Below are positions 11,783 to 23,132 of a stretch of 64,000 nt of DNA, piece by piece. Each line of letters begins with the position of its first letter. The first letter of the stretch is position 1. This DNA is from Punica granatum. Taxonomy: Eukaryota; Streptophyta; Magnoliopsida; Myrtales; Lythraceae. Position numbers and translations under genes: made by a program. Under the pieces are notes generated by a model that saw only the letters and a list, made by a program, of their open reading frames with translations, had not been told where the DNA came from and made no database searches. The stretch spans positions 10,416,001 through 10,480,000 of the forward strand of contig NC_045128.1 in NCBI RefSeq assembly GCF_007655135.1. The letters are read 5' to 3'.

Positions 11783-12584
11783 TCTAGTATGTCAAAATGA
11801 TAAAATCAAACTATTAAACTATAACCCTGATGACCTTCTATTAGTTATCCCAAAAGTAAAATTGCTGCCCTCCCAACTAGCTAAATATTTAGCACCCCAT
11901 TTTTGTTTTCCAAATAGGGATTTGCACACATATATATATATATGTGTGTGTGTGTGTTGATTCCAAGGGAATAAATATATTATTTAGATTGCTAAAACTT
12001 TGATGTCGTTGCAATAATACCTAATTAAGTACTACGTGCTAAGATGGACATTGCATTGATATAATTAAGGTAATTAGGGAATTTCTCATCGGTCGCAGGT
12101 CCATTTAGATTAGTAGGGTCGTTGTAACATATCCCAATCTTTTATCCATATTCGTGGATCAATTCTTCAAACCCCAGGAACAAATTGAATTCGATATTTG
12201 CGTCCGAAAGACTCTTCTAATGAGTACACATTTATGCATTTTATGATTTCAACACCCGGATTATGTTAGCCTGTGGATGGACACTATGTAACCCAGTGTT
12301 TTGGAGGAACGACTTCTAGGAAGATGAGAAGGCATCCTCGGACCTCCGTTTACTGGAACGCCTCCACTCAGTTTGCTCGATAGTTTGGTTGTTTGTCAAA
12401 ATGTTTAGGCCATCTTTTTCGATTTTTCTTTTTATTATTGAGGAAATCACTTCGAAACTAGAGCTTAATTAGTTCACTCTTCAGTTTCAAAAGGTGCTGA
12501 TCATGAACATGTCATTGCAATAACGTGCCCGCACCAGTAACATAAGCACTAGCAAGTGGGCTCAGAGAGTAATTTCTAACCAGA
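11783..12584. other. Intergenic sequence with a TA/TG microsatellite
   Basis: A compound microsatellite (TA)n(TG)n lies near 11930-11958. The remainder shows no gene, repeat or known motif. Confidence 0.5.
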
Positions 12585-14450
12585 TTAAATTTTGGCACTT
12601 TTCCAACGTTTAATTTTGTTTTTCTTCCCAAGAAGCTAATCATTTCATGTGGGTTAGGTTGTGAAGCAATAAATTAGTTGAAACGACAAAGAACTTTGTC
12701 AAACAGAAGGAACAAAATATATGTTTGTGGAAAAAAGATTGAGATTTGTGGGACTTCAATGTCATTTGTCGCATATCCAATTCCGATACCAATCAGTCAC
12801 CCGTCGATTTGATCATTTGAGGACTCTGACCAATTTAGGCACATGAGATGACCACCAATAGAAGGCAAGATCCCTCCAAAGTAATTATAAGGTTGCCTTT
12901 TCCAGTCAACACATAGTTGATGACAGACGGGAATGATCTAATCAGTTAAGGGAGAGCCCACCTAAAGTAGCATTAATTAAGGGTGGAGAGTAAACATTGC
13001 ACATCTGTATTTTTTGACATGAAAGCAAAAGATTGAAGCATTTTCCATGCATTTAAGTCCCCTCGACTGCTATCAAAATGGTAGATCCAAAAAATTATGC
13101 GTTGCTAGGTGCCGAGTAGTCTATGTCCGGATGGATCCTAGTTGGGCGTCGTATAATTCAAAAAATGCATTTTCAACTGTATAAGTTTCACATTTAATTC
13201 TTATCATTGAAAGTACTTGTATTTCTTTCATTCTTTTTTTCATTTCCTATTCCTCGTATGTGCATGAGTCATTCTAAGGAATCCGAATGAAACAGACTGG
13301 ATAAAAGGGAAGTAGATTGGCAGGCATTACATGGGTGAATTCCTGTGTGTTGCACAATGTTTTGTGCTAATTTGCTTTAAGGGTACATCATATTCTTATT
13401 ATAATTAACAAATTTCAAATTCTTTTAGTTTACAAAGGAGATTAATAAACATATCGGAAAGGGGACAACAAAATTCCATTAGTGAAGATCAAACTCGTGA
13501 TCTTTAGAATCAATAACTTGTGCCCCTGCAATAAAATCTCCTTTTAAAAAATTCCGATTTTTATACGCATGAATTAAGGCCGTTGTCTCGATAACGGAGG
13601 AAAATACAAGAGCACGTTAAGACATTTGCATGTGCCTATTTTCTGTCACTCAAACCCAATAACGATTTACGGTTTAAATTTTTTTAATTGGGCCCCCCTT
13701 CTCAGCATTTAGTTTGGGCCATTCATTTTCGGCCAGGTTTGGGCCATTAATTAACACCAGCAATTTTTTCACTTTCTCGTCGGCCCATGACAAAAAAAAG
13801 TTCCATTAGATGTAATTTTAAATACCGACGTGGATTAGTTTAGTTTAAACACCCATTATATGGTTTGTCGCTGTATCTCTTCAAGCAATGTCTTGAATTC
13901 AAGTCTTATGAATGGAGAAAATTGACGATTGGGAGAGCTCTACCCTATAGCAGGCCGACCGGGCTCGAATCTTAAATTATTTGGACCCCTTGAGCTTCCG
14001 GATATTAGGTGATGCACCCCGAAAAATATGACTTATAAAATGAAAATGAGGGTAATCAATAAGAGGTTGGACGGGATATTTCTTAACTGGGGGGTTCGCT
14101 CATATCTTTGAGGACTTTGGTCGAATCATACCAGGAGACCCTGCGGTAATTCCGGTGAATGTATGCAAATAGATGACACAGTTTGGGATAGCCAAGAAGA
14201 GCTAAACTTGATCTAAGTGAAGAAAATTCTAACTGTTATATCACGACAGACCTTTTTCTTTTGACCCAAGGAGGGCCACTCGCTCTTGTTGTCACCATAA
14301 AGGCTTGTCTTCGTCTTTAGAAGGTCCGATTTCAAACATGGCTAGCCGTAAAATAATATTGATGCAGGTTCATATATCATTGCACCTTTCGAAAACAATA
14401 TATAGGTCCTCATGTGTGGATCCAGCCTGCCGAAATTAGGCATTGCAAGC
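12585..14450 (+). repeat. Segmental duplication unit, copy 3
   Basis: The longest uninterrupted copy apart from a SINE near 13855-14025. Blocks shared with copy 2 include GGGTTAGGTTGT, AATAAATTAGTTGAAAC, GTGGGACTTC, CACCAATAGAAGGCAAGATCCC, AGTTGATGACAGACG, TTTAGTTTGGGCCATTCA and CAGCCTGCCGAAATTAGGC near 14440. No coding frame is conserved between copies. It ends about 150 bp downstream of the spliced frame at 14599-15123 (minus), but no second copy of that frame is seen beside copy 2. Confidence 0.8.
13855..14025 (+). repeat. SINE-like repeat, family S1
   Basis: Contains CAAGTCTTATGAATGGAGAAAATT (split here as CAAGTCTTATG and AATGGAGAAAATT), then GCCGACCGGGCTCGAAT, then CTTCCGGATATTAGGTGATGCACC. 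These blocks recur in the same order in 17555-17728 and 62312-62478. The block is absent at the matching place in duplication copy 2 (near 9650), so it inserted after the duplication. Confidence 0.7.
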
Positions 14451-14598
14451 TTTTTCGTAGGCCGTGAACTTGGGGTTCGAATAACATTAGCGATTACCAC
14501 AAGACTATGACTCAAATTCAATTGTTATTGCGTTAAAATCTGCCGTAAGTTGTGATGGAGGGAACGCAAGATGCAAGAATATCAATGGAGTTACACAT

Positions 14599-15123
14599 TT
14601 AGTAATCGAACATTGATCTCCTGCAAAGTTAAATAAAAATGTTCATTGAAAATTAATGGGTTACAAAAAGAGTATGCATAGCCAACGTTATGCATCTTAT
14701 GAATATATTTCAGTAGTTTTTGATGATACCATTATCTCAAGGACAACAAATAACTTATGCTAGCGGGATCTGATCGATTACCAGAAACATCTCAAGAAAC
14801 CTATGAGGAAATGGAAAAAGTAGTTCTCCGAGTGGAGCATATCCCGGCGGACCAGCCCCTCCAGGACGGTGGTCTGAGGCAGGAGATCGCTATAGTAGAG
14901 AATGGTCGTTACCGAGGAGGCCGGTTCCTCAACCAGTAGCGTCACCAGCCTGACCAGTGATCGGAACATCAAAGGTGTTAGAGACTGCAAACAATATTCA
15001 AAACATAACCCATCATACGATCGATGCTTATAATAATCAATTCCAATAATCAATTGAGTTAATAAATCATGGGGCCTACGTACGCAAAAAAGCGTAGATG
15101 ATCGATAAAGGAGAACATACCAT
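14599..15123 (-). CDS. Small spliced open frame, unknown protein (75 aa)
   Basis: Two introns with canonical borders are visible on the minus strand. Intron 1 is 15120-14985 (ATG|GTATGT donor, TTGCAG acceptor). Intron 2 is 14781-14621 (CTG|GTAATC donor, AACTTTGCAG acceptor with a T-rich tract). Joining 15123-15121, 14984-14782 and 14620-14599 keeps one frame open from an ATG to TAA. The start codon sits exactly at the end of exon 1, with 5' leader upstream to about 15290. The product begins MSLTPLMFRSLVRLV and is leucine-rich. I recognise no domain. It may be a gene fragment, a small protein gene or the frame of a non-coding transcript. The splice sites are the strongest evidence. Confidence 0.45.
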
Positions 15124-15299
15124 GGCCCCGATGATCGGAGATGAATGGAGGAAGAAAGTCCGAAATGAGGTTGAAGGTGGGGACGATGGCAAATTTTCTT
15201 ATATTGAGTTCGAATTTCTTTTGCTTGTTTTTATTTCTCGTTTACTTTTATTAATTTTCTCCCCGTGGTTTCTTCCGCCACCATAGACAACTTCTCCAA

Positions 15300-16525
15300 C
15301 TGTTAATCCTCTGGAGCTGACGTTCAGACCTACCCGTCCAATATTCGTCACGAGATGGAGCAAAGACATTTATTTGTCCCCGTCCAATGGGACAAAAAGA
15401 CGTACATAAATGCGGATGACCTTTTCTAGTGCTGTTAATCTAGTAGTTCACGATACTTCATTCACAATGAGTTGCAATTATAGACAATGGAGTTCAAAAT
15501 AATGATATTATTCTCGACTTTTGACTAATAGATCCCAGTTCGATTCTCGCTCGGGATGGAGCTGCCTTGTTGGGGGGTTGGGTGCAATTGCCCTTATGAG
15601 ATTATTGTAAGATCATGAAACTCCCTTGTAATTTGTCGAATTTTTGTTAAGTGTCCTCATAATTATAAGGAAATGCCCCCAGCCATACTTATAAGTCTCT
15701 AATTGTGACCCTTGATATATATAATTTTCCTCATCTTTTTCTTCTTTCTTGTTGGTAAGGACTACGAAGTTAAGAGTGATTATCTCCACTATTTATGTTC
15801 ATTCAAATATTTTCAAATTATTCTTTCCAAATCTAGAACATCTACGGTATCTCTCTTTGTATTTAGGGTCCTATACAGATCTATCAACCATTTTACACCA
15901 CCACCGCCCAACCACAATAAATATTTTTGGCTCCGTATCTGATTCTTACAAACGAAACTCTCGTTATACCTTTGTATTTTCTCTATCTATTTCATACTAA
16001 ATCCACGAGTCTCGTTTTGTATCCGAAAAAGGGAATGAGTTGCATATGTGAAAACTCAAAGAAAAGGAAAGATAAATTTATAATTTCTATAAAATAAATT
16101 AAGTATGAAGCTTTTGAGAATATTTCGATGATCATGTCTCAATACATGGTAGAGAAAGCAATATAGAATAGTTACATCTGGCGAGTATGCTCATAAGGAC
16201 ATGGACGGCACTCCATATATTAATATTAATATAATAGAAGCATTTTATTGAATTTTTCCTTACCAGGTCATTGGGCAATGATCATTTTAAGAGTTCTTCG
16301 AAAGTATGAGCAGTTTGCATAGCAAGGAAGCATGGACAGACTTACATGTTTTAAATTAAAGAATGTCGAGGGAAATGTCAATTTAGTCCTTGAAAGATTA
16401 GTTTGTCAACAATTTAATCTCTTAAAAAATTTTATCACCAAGATGGTCCTCCAATAATCAATTCATTGGGTAAATTAAACCTACGTCAAACGACCGTCAA
16501 ATTGCTCAAAGGACATTAACGCCAT
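15300..16525. other. Intergenic sequence
   Basis: No supported gene. A block near 15520-15560 carries AGTTCGATTCTC, a B-box-like motif, but no matching copy elsewhere was found. Frames at 15712-16000 are uninterpretable. Confidence 0.45.
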
Positions 16526-16534
16526 TAAATTAAT

Positions 16535-17369
16535 GGGTTAATTATGTAAAAAAAACACAATATTTGCTTAAATTCTCAATTCTAGCACGACCTTTCAGAA
16601 ATAGTACAAAAAGACATGATATTTTATTTTAGTCTCAAATCTAGCATACTGTTAAATATTCCGTCGATTCTAACGGTATTAGCTGATTAGACATTAATGG
16701 TGCCATGTATCACCATATTATACGATGAGTGGACCGTATATTTTTTATTTGATAAAAAGAACTTTGAAAATTAGAAAAAAAGGGGGAGGTGAAGGGTTTA
16801 CTGATGACGAAGGGAGGAGTAAGGCAGGCGGCAGTGGCCTCAATTGCGGCCAACACCCCCCCCCCCCCCCCCCCCGCCCCCAATAGGGGTTGGCGGCCAT
16901 CATAGAGGTTGTCGTCGACCTTGATTTAGGGGGGATGGCTGCAATTGAGGTTACCACCACCAGAATCGAAGGAGATCCAATTACCCCCTCAGAAATAAGG
17001 GTCGGCGGTGACCTCTGTGATGGCTGCGGACCCCGATTAGGGGAACGATGGTGGCCGCATATCAAGGCCACCACCGTTGGCCCCTCCTCCTTAGCTTTAG
17101 CCCAACCCTTCCCTTTTTTTTTTTTAATTTTTTTAATTTTAAGTATTATTTTGATTAAATAAAAAATATGGGGTCCACTCATTGAATAATATGGCGATAC
17201 ATGACACTATTAATGTTTAGTCAGCCAATACCGTTAGAATTGACAGAATATTTAATGGTGTGCTATATTTGAGACAGACGAAATGTCGTGCTTTGTTGTG
17301 TTATTTTCGAAAAATCGTATTAGAATTGAGAATTTGAGCAAAAGTAGTACTTTTTAGGTGATTAATCAC
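16535..17369. mobile_element. Mutator-like inverted-repeat element with a GC-rich core
   Basis: The left arm (16535-16766) and right arm (17141-17369) are inverted repeats of about 230 bp. Matching blocks include AAATTCTCAATTCTA, TCTAACGGTATT and ATGAGTGGACC, each paired with its complement on the other side. The flanks carry a candidate 9-bp target duplication, TAAATTAAT at 16526-16534 and TAAATCAAT at 17370-17378 (8 of 9 identical). Long arms plus a 9-bp duplication are the hallmark of Mutator-like elements. The core (16790-17120) is GC-rich, with a long C run near 16855-16876 and no transposase. The GC core may be captured sequence. Confidence 0.8.
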
Positions 17370-17554
17370 TAAATCAATTTATATACCATTAACAAATAGT
17401 CTAATTGGGGGCCGGTAGCCGTTTCAATCACTCCAATACCAAAGTTAAGCATTTGAGATGATGGAGAATAAACTATAACAAGTGGGCGTGAAAAATTTGA
17501 AAGCGATAGTTCCCAAATTAAGAGGGCCGGCTCCACTCTACTTAAAAAAAAAAA

Positions 17555-17728
17555 AATAGCTCAGTAGCACGCGCCCTTACCTGTTAACCTAGGTCTCGGG
17601 TTCAAGTCTTATGAATGGAGAAAATTCATATCGGGAGAATTTAACCACTTAGCCGATTTGGCTCGACTGAATTACTCAAAATTCATTGGACTTTCGGATA
17701 TCAGGGTTGATACCGGACAAAAAAAAAG
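17555..17728 (+). repeat. SINE, family S1, best copy
   Basis: The 5' end resembles a tRNA gene: TAGCTCAGTAGCACG fits an A box, and GGGTTCAAGTC about 40 bp later fits a B box. The shared body follows (GAATGGAGAAAATTC, GGGAGAATTTAACC, GACTTTCGGATATCAGG), then an A-rich 3' end (CGGACAAAAAAAAAG). This is the clearest evidence that the S1 family is tRNA-derived and transcribed by RNA polymerase III. Confidence 0.75.
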
Positions 17729-18397
17729 TCCAACCATCTCACGTGTGTACGGCAAGTGGAGTATATTGTGACTCCTCGCTCCTATTGGCACGTTGAGTTC
17801 CTCCACATATATTTGCTAGTGTAATATTATACATTGTAACATACTTTTACGCGGGTGCGATGGCTGTGCTGCTAAGCTTCAGCTCATCTTTCATATTAGA
17901 TCATTTATACCATCCAGTTGCTCTTAGATGTTCCATGGGCTGAACCATTCCATAGATTCAGTTGCCATTGATCCATGTGCCCGCGCCTTTATCCGAGCAT
18001 ACTCTTATTTAGTAAGAAAGAGACAATAATTAATTATTTATCAATATGTTACTCGACAACCAACTGAAATTATAGTGAATATTTATTTTGCAACACGGGG
18101 TTTTAAACGCACTAGAAATATCTTGTGGCTTGCACTAAACCGACGCTAAAAGAGATTAATTGCAATCAGTAAATTGAGAATACTAGTACTCTTAATAAAA
18201 AAAAAAGATAAAGAATATTGCGCCTTCAATACATTCACTACCGAGCGGCAGAGATTTTGAATGAAAAAATGAGGCCTTTCAGTTGTTAAACCAAAATAAG
18301 GTCAAGATAAAGATTTTTTTTTTCCTTCCATTTCTTTCCATAGCTTGCGGTTGTATCAATTGGGAGTATGTACCAAATAAGGTGAAAATACTGGGCA
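17729..18397. other. Intergenic sequence
   Basis: No gene or element recognised. Moderately AT-rich with short homopolymers. Confidence 0.5.
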
Positions 18398-18852
18398 ATT
18401 TTTATTTTCTATTATGCCGAAATGATTATTTTTGTTAAAAGAAGCCGTAACTTCTTTTAAAATGTTTAAATAAAGCCTTGTGAATTACCTAAATATTTTT
18501 TAATTGCAGTATATAAAACTTAATATCTGAAATTAAAGAAAATAGTTTATTTTTTATTTTCTATTAGGCCGAAATGATTATTTTTGTTAGAGGAAGTCGT
18601 AGCTTCTATTAAAATGTTTAAATAAAGCCTTCTGAATTACCTAAATACTTTTCAATTGCAGTATATAAAACTTAAAATCTGAAATTAAAGAAAATGACTT
18701 TTTATTTTTATTTTCTATTAGGCCGAAATGAATAATTTTGTTAAATGAAGTCGTAGCTTTTATTAAAATGTTTAAATAAAGCCTCCGAATTGCCTAAATA
18801 TTTAATTGCAGTATATAAAACTTAAAATCTGAAATTAAAGAATAATTTAAAA
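18398..18852 (+). repeat. Three-unit tandem repeat, period about 152-154 bp
   Basis: The block CCGAAATGA starts at 18417, 18569 and 18723. Each unit runs through GAAG.CGTA.CTT, AAATGTTTAAATAAAGCCT and TTGCAGTATATAAAACTTA to GAAATTAAAGAA. Units 2 and 3 are more alike than unit 1. Non-coding and AT-rich. The unit length is close to one plant nucleosome repeat and to common satellite monomers, but three units alone do not make a satellite. Confidence 0.9.
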
Positions 18853-19112
18853 AAAGAAAAAAAAAAGCGAAAATTGATGGAGATAGACATCGAGAAGAGG
18901 GTCTGTCGGCGGTGGCACCAGCTTGTCTGTGTTGCTGGCGACCTTCCAAACTACCGTCGACATCAAACATAGGAAAATGCGGCCAGGGGCAGCCCCCACC
19001 CCCTCAATGGAGATCCCAGAGGTCTAACCCTTGGGATCTTGATTTCTGTTGGCAAGGACGAAATCACATTGCTCCTAGTCATCTAAGAGTACATTCATAT
19101 AGGTTAAAAAAA
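18853..19112. other. GC-richer spacer
   Basis: A patch of higher GC (about 18895-19050) between the tandem repeat and a Mutator-like element. An open frame running right from 18912 crosses into the AT-rich inverted-repeat arm, so it is not credible as a gene. It might be a captured fragment, as in other GC patches of the window. Confidence 0.35.
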
Positions 19113-20620
19113 GGGGAAAATTTTCACAATGGGTACAAATTTTTTTTAAAATGTAACACTTTCATGCAAAAATTTAAAATTTATAACGATTTCATTCAAA
19201 AAAATGTTTATATTATGTTTCAATGTTTAACAATTCGTCAATTTATGCTGATGTGGTTCCAAGGTGACTGTTGACATGTCCAACAATTCTGACATGGCGT
19301 GGACATCGTCAATATAACAATAAAATAAAAAAAATGGGAAAATGCAATAAAATTTCAGAAAAATAATAATAAAATTCCGAAACATAAAATAAAATTTCAG
19401 AAAAATAACAATTTTTTTGAAAAATACAAAAAAATATTTTTTTCAGAAATTTTTTTAAAAAATCAATAAAATTTAATGAAAATTTTTTCAAAAGCGCCAC
19501 TAAATTTTGAAAATTCAATAAAATTTCAAGAAAATAGAAACAATTTTAAAAAAAAGAAAATTAGAATATATTTTTCCAAAATGTTTTTAAGAAACAGCAC
19601 TTAATATAAAAAATACAATAAAAATTTAATAAATATAAAAAAATGTAGAAATACAATAAAATTTCTGAAAAATAACAAACTAAATTTGGAAAATTTCAAA
19701 AAACTTTCAGAAAAATAACAAAGTTTTTCAGAAAAGTATAATATTTTCCAAAATTTTCAAAAACACCACTTAGTTGTTTGTTTTTCAAATAATAATTTTA
19801 CTCAACTCAGCTTAACTAGATTCTTCCCTATATTCGACAATATAGTTATTTCTATTTTTTTTGCTATTTAATATTAATTTCTCACTCATATTTTTTCTAA
19901 TCATTTTTTAATAATAAATTTTGCTTTTACATCTATATATACATATATATATATATATAAATATATTCTTACACATTAACATATTTATCAACATTTGCAA
20001 TCATTGTACAAAATCAAGTTGAGTTGAATTGTTTATCCAACTCGAAAATCAAACACAAGCCTAGTATATTTCAAGAGTTTTTTTTTTCTAAAATTTTATT
20101 GTATGTTTTCAATATTTTGTTATTTTTCTAAAAATTTCATTGTATTTTTAAGATTACGTGGTCTTTTTAAAAAGTTTATAGAAAAAAATTTATGTAATTT
20201 TAGTATTTTTCGAAATAATTTTGTTATTTTACTGAAATTTCGTGATATTTTCCAATTTGTTTATTTAAAAAAAATGTTCTATTTTATGGATATAGAGGTG
20301 ATTTAAAATTTTCTTAAAAAAATATTTTCATTAAGTATTTTTGGAATTTTTTTTATATTTTTGTGAAGTTTTATTGAATTTTTTATTTAGTGGTGTTTTT
20401 TTTAAACTTTTCTGAAAAAAATAATTTTAATATTTTTTGAAAAAATTTATTGGACATGTCAATTGCCACCATGGAGCCACGTCAGTAAAAATTGACTGGA
20501 TTGTTCAACATTGAAACGTAATATAAACGTTTTGTATGAAATCGTTAAATTTTTTACTTTTTGTACGAAAATGTTATATTTTAAAAAGGTTTTGTACCAA
20601 TTGTAGCGATTTCCCGTGAA
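19113..20620. mobile_element. Inverted-repeat (Mutator-like) element
   Basis: The left arm (19113-19283) and right arm (20450-20620) are inverted repeats. Left blocks GGTACAAA, AACGATTTCAT, TTTATATTA.GTTTCAATGTT and TGACATGTCCAA all recur in complement in the right arm. The interior on both sides is AT-rich and rich in AATAAAATTTCAGAAAAATAA-like pieces that are also partly inverted relative to each other. No transposase. A MITE is nested at the centre. Exact termini and target duplication were not resolved. Confidence 0.75.
19773..20060. mobile_element. MITE related to family A, nested in an inverted-repeat element
   Basis: The left end GTTTGTTTTTC then ACTCAACTCAGCTTAAC pairs with the right end GTTGAGTTGAATTG then GAAAATCAAACACAAG. 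The terminal pattern (GTTTG followed by a GAGTTGAGTT-like block) is the same as in 8880-9184 and 45370-45665. Interior AT-rich with a TA microsatellite near 19940. It lies at the centre of the 19113-20620 element and is therefore younger. Confidence 0.65.
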
Positions 20621-21036
20621 AAAATTATAATATTATACTTTTTGTCCCCATAAAAATCCTAAAGGCCCCTGCTATGATACTTAAAATGAACTAAAAACTA
20701 CAGTAATTCACGTTTGCTCATGTAAGTTTTCTTGTATGTCCTAATAATAATTAAAAATTTTGGTTTGTCCATATTTCATTTAAAAAGAAACAATTTGTTT
20801 TAAATTCTAGAGATTTGGAAACTTTCAAAAATTAACAGAAAAGAATGTTATTTTTCTTCAGTAGAAGAAATCATTCTCCAAAAATATTGTTAGAAATGTG
20901 ATATTTAAGTTTAGTAGAAATGATAAGACTTTGATAATGTTTATTTTATTTTATTGTTTTTCATTCGCATGGATATTATGCATCTTGGTTGTCAAATCTT
21001 TACAAATTTTTGTATTAAGAAACCTCATTTCAACCT

Positions 21037-21082
<46 letters not shown>

Positions 21083-21435
21083 AACACTAGCGGAACAGGT
21101 GCAAGGCTCCCTTATTCCTAATATATATAGACTATATTATTGATTTAGCAAGCAACTCTCCGCAATACATGTGACTTAATGATGAACATATATACTATTT
21201 ATTACAAAGTATTGGTACAATTACAAGAACACGACATCGAACTATTCAATCAAAGGTCTTCAAAGACATCATGGACTCCGATCCTTCTCACCGCAAGGTT
21301 TGTATAATGTCCTCGCCCTGTCCATGGTTTAAGATTGATGTATTAGATAATCTGTTTCCGCGAAAAACAAAAAATAGTGAATGACAATTGATGTAGATAG
21401 GGGCATACCTTCCGGTTCAAGACATGAAAATTTAC
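20621..21435. other. AT-rich intergenic sequence with a TA microsatellite
   Basis: Nothing supported except a (TA)n run at about 21040-21075. The 3' part may belong to the 3' end of the candidate minus-strand transcription unit that follows. Confidence 0.5.
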
Positions 21436-21445
21436 CTTCATATGC

Positions 21446-23132
21446 TCATCCCTGCGGAGAATACACATACGGATGCTGTAAAGTCGATGGTAATAAAAGC
21501 TGAAAATCCAGCCACTCCCGATCAGAATATGGGTGACTCTCTTATAAACTAAAGCACCGCAAGGCTCACGAGAAAATAATTTCTGCTTTCATCTGCCTAT
21601 CAACCACATATGTGACTTATGTCTGAGGCAGTTGATGAGGATGAAAAGTAGCCAAAGTTGGATTACGTGGGCAAGTAGAATCCACGAAATCTTGGGCAAG
21701 GTGGCACCGTGAAAGGCAGAGTCATCATACATAAGGGTGGCGAGGGCTAAACAAATCAAAACTGTTACGACAATTTTTTTTCATTGTCTATATATATTAA
21801 CTTTGCGACAGAACAGGTCAAAGTGGAATGGACCAGATTCATGGCAACCCCCGTTTACTGTATCACTATAGAGCCAATAAAAATAAATAAATAAATAAAT
21901 AAATAAAAAGGAATAACAAGGCTTCTAAGTGCGAGTTTTTAGGCATGTACTGATCTTGCTTCATTAAGCAAAGCTGGACACGAGCCATATCCGCACTGAA
22001 CAAAGGAATGACATGAAAAAACACCAAGACAGAGGAAAAAGAGACAACAAGACAGTAAAATTAAAGCGACAACTAATCCACATAAATACCGAGGAAGATT
22101 ACAACCAGCAACAGCAAGGTGAGAGCCTAAGAGATTGCTAGTGCTAAGCAAGGGATAAAACAGCAAAATGTGCGTTGAGCAAACTCAATTGAAAGTGATA
22201 TCGAACCTGTTTGTTGAGAAGATCGATAGCATCATGGAGTGGTGGTGACGGCAGAGTACCCAGAAATGGAGGAGAGTGAACAGCAGTAGAACACAACTTG
22301 AAGCAGATGAAGGGAGCGGGGTGTTAAAAGGAAGTGCGGATGTACGTGCAATTGGGGCGATTTAGGAGCAGCAAATGTAAAAACTCCGTGGAGGATTTTG
22401 CGAAAAGGTATGAACAGATGATAGGAAAGTGACCATCTTGAAGCAGCGGATGCGAGGGCTGACAGGTCTCATGGCATGGCGAGGACGGCGGTGAGGGCGT
22501 TCGCAGGGGAGGCGGTGAGGGCGCTAGCCGGGGCTGGGTGGAGTACGTATATGCACAAGCCGTAAGCCGAAAGGGAACAGTGGAGCCGGAGCAGGTGGGT
22601 GGTTGTCCAAAGAGCTTGAAAGAACTTTTGTTGAAAGTAGAGGCAGAATTGAGATTTGGAAAATATCACCCTCATATTCATCCCATCAATTGTAACAGAG
22701 TGGAACTCATCGGGAAATTTTTTTTTAAAAAAGAAGAAGACAGAATGAAGAGTAATAGTAATAGAGGGAAAGCCGGAGAGAGAGAAGGGCAAGCTTCGAT
22801 TCAAGCAGCGCTGAAAGGTTCACCAAGGTGCAGGATAGAATGCAAGCAACCAGATGGGCCGAAAATTTGCAGGGGAGGCGGTGCGAGCAGATGGGCGGAA
22901 GGAATAAAAGGAAGGGAGAGGAAAGGCGGGTGGTGGTGGGGGGAGCCGCTGCGAATGGACGTAGAAGAAGGCGGTAGAGAGGGAGGGGACTAACCTTTTC
23001 AGACGGAGAGGGAGGGAGGGAGGGAGGGAGGGGCAGAGCGGGAGAAGTTGCGCTTGAGGGAGAAGGTGCAATCGAGTAAGAGGATTGGGTTTCGAGCGGG
23101 AAGCGGCAAGGAGGACGAAAAGTAACGTTCAC
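21446..23132 (-). CDS. Candidate small spliced gene, unknown product (85 aa model)
   Basis: On the minus strand, exon 1 (23132-22995) starts with ATG and encodes a proline/serine-rich 46-residue segment ending PSPSEK. It closes at a good donor (AAAAG|GTTAGT). A second exon (22296-22207) follows a pyrimidine-rich acceptor and reads FLGTLPSPPLHDAIDLLNKQ up to ACAG|GTTCG. A third starts at 21475 after TTTACAG and stops at 21446. All joins are phase 0. GC content is higher than the flanks. I do not recognise the family. The model is one of several possible: another frame of exon 3 (RMCILRRDEHMK) ends at an ATGAAG|GTAAAT donor. It may be a gene remnant or long non-coding RNA. Confidence 0.3.

Noticed and set aside
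15520..15620. Possible third SINE type (AGTTCGATTCTC B-box-like motif)
   Set aside because: No second copy is visible in the window and no A box is clear.
16890..17162. Overlapping frames on both strands in the core of the Mutator-like element
   Set aside because: Low-complexity GC-rich sequence with a C homopolymer and no protein motif. The frames run into the inverted arm.
21600..21800. Minus-strand hydrophobic frame reading ISWILLAHVIQLWLLFILIN
   Set aside because: No start codon or convincing splice acceptor. It lies within a likely intron of the candidate gene at 21446-23132, and the length is compatible with chance.
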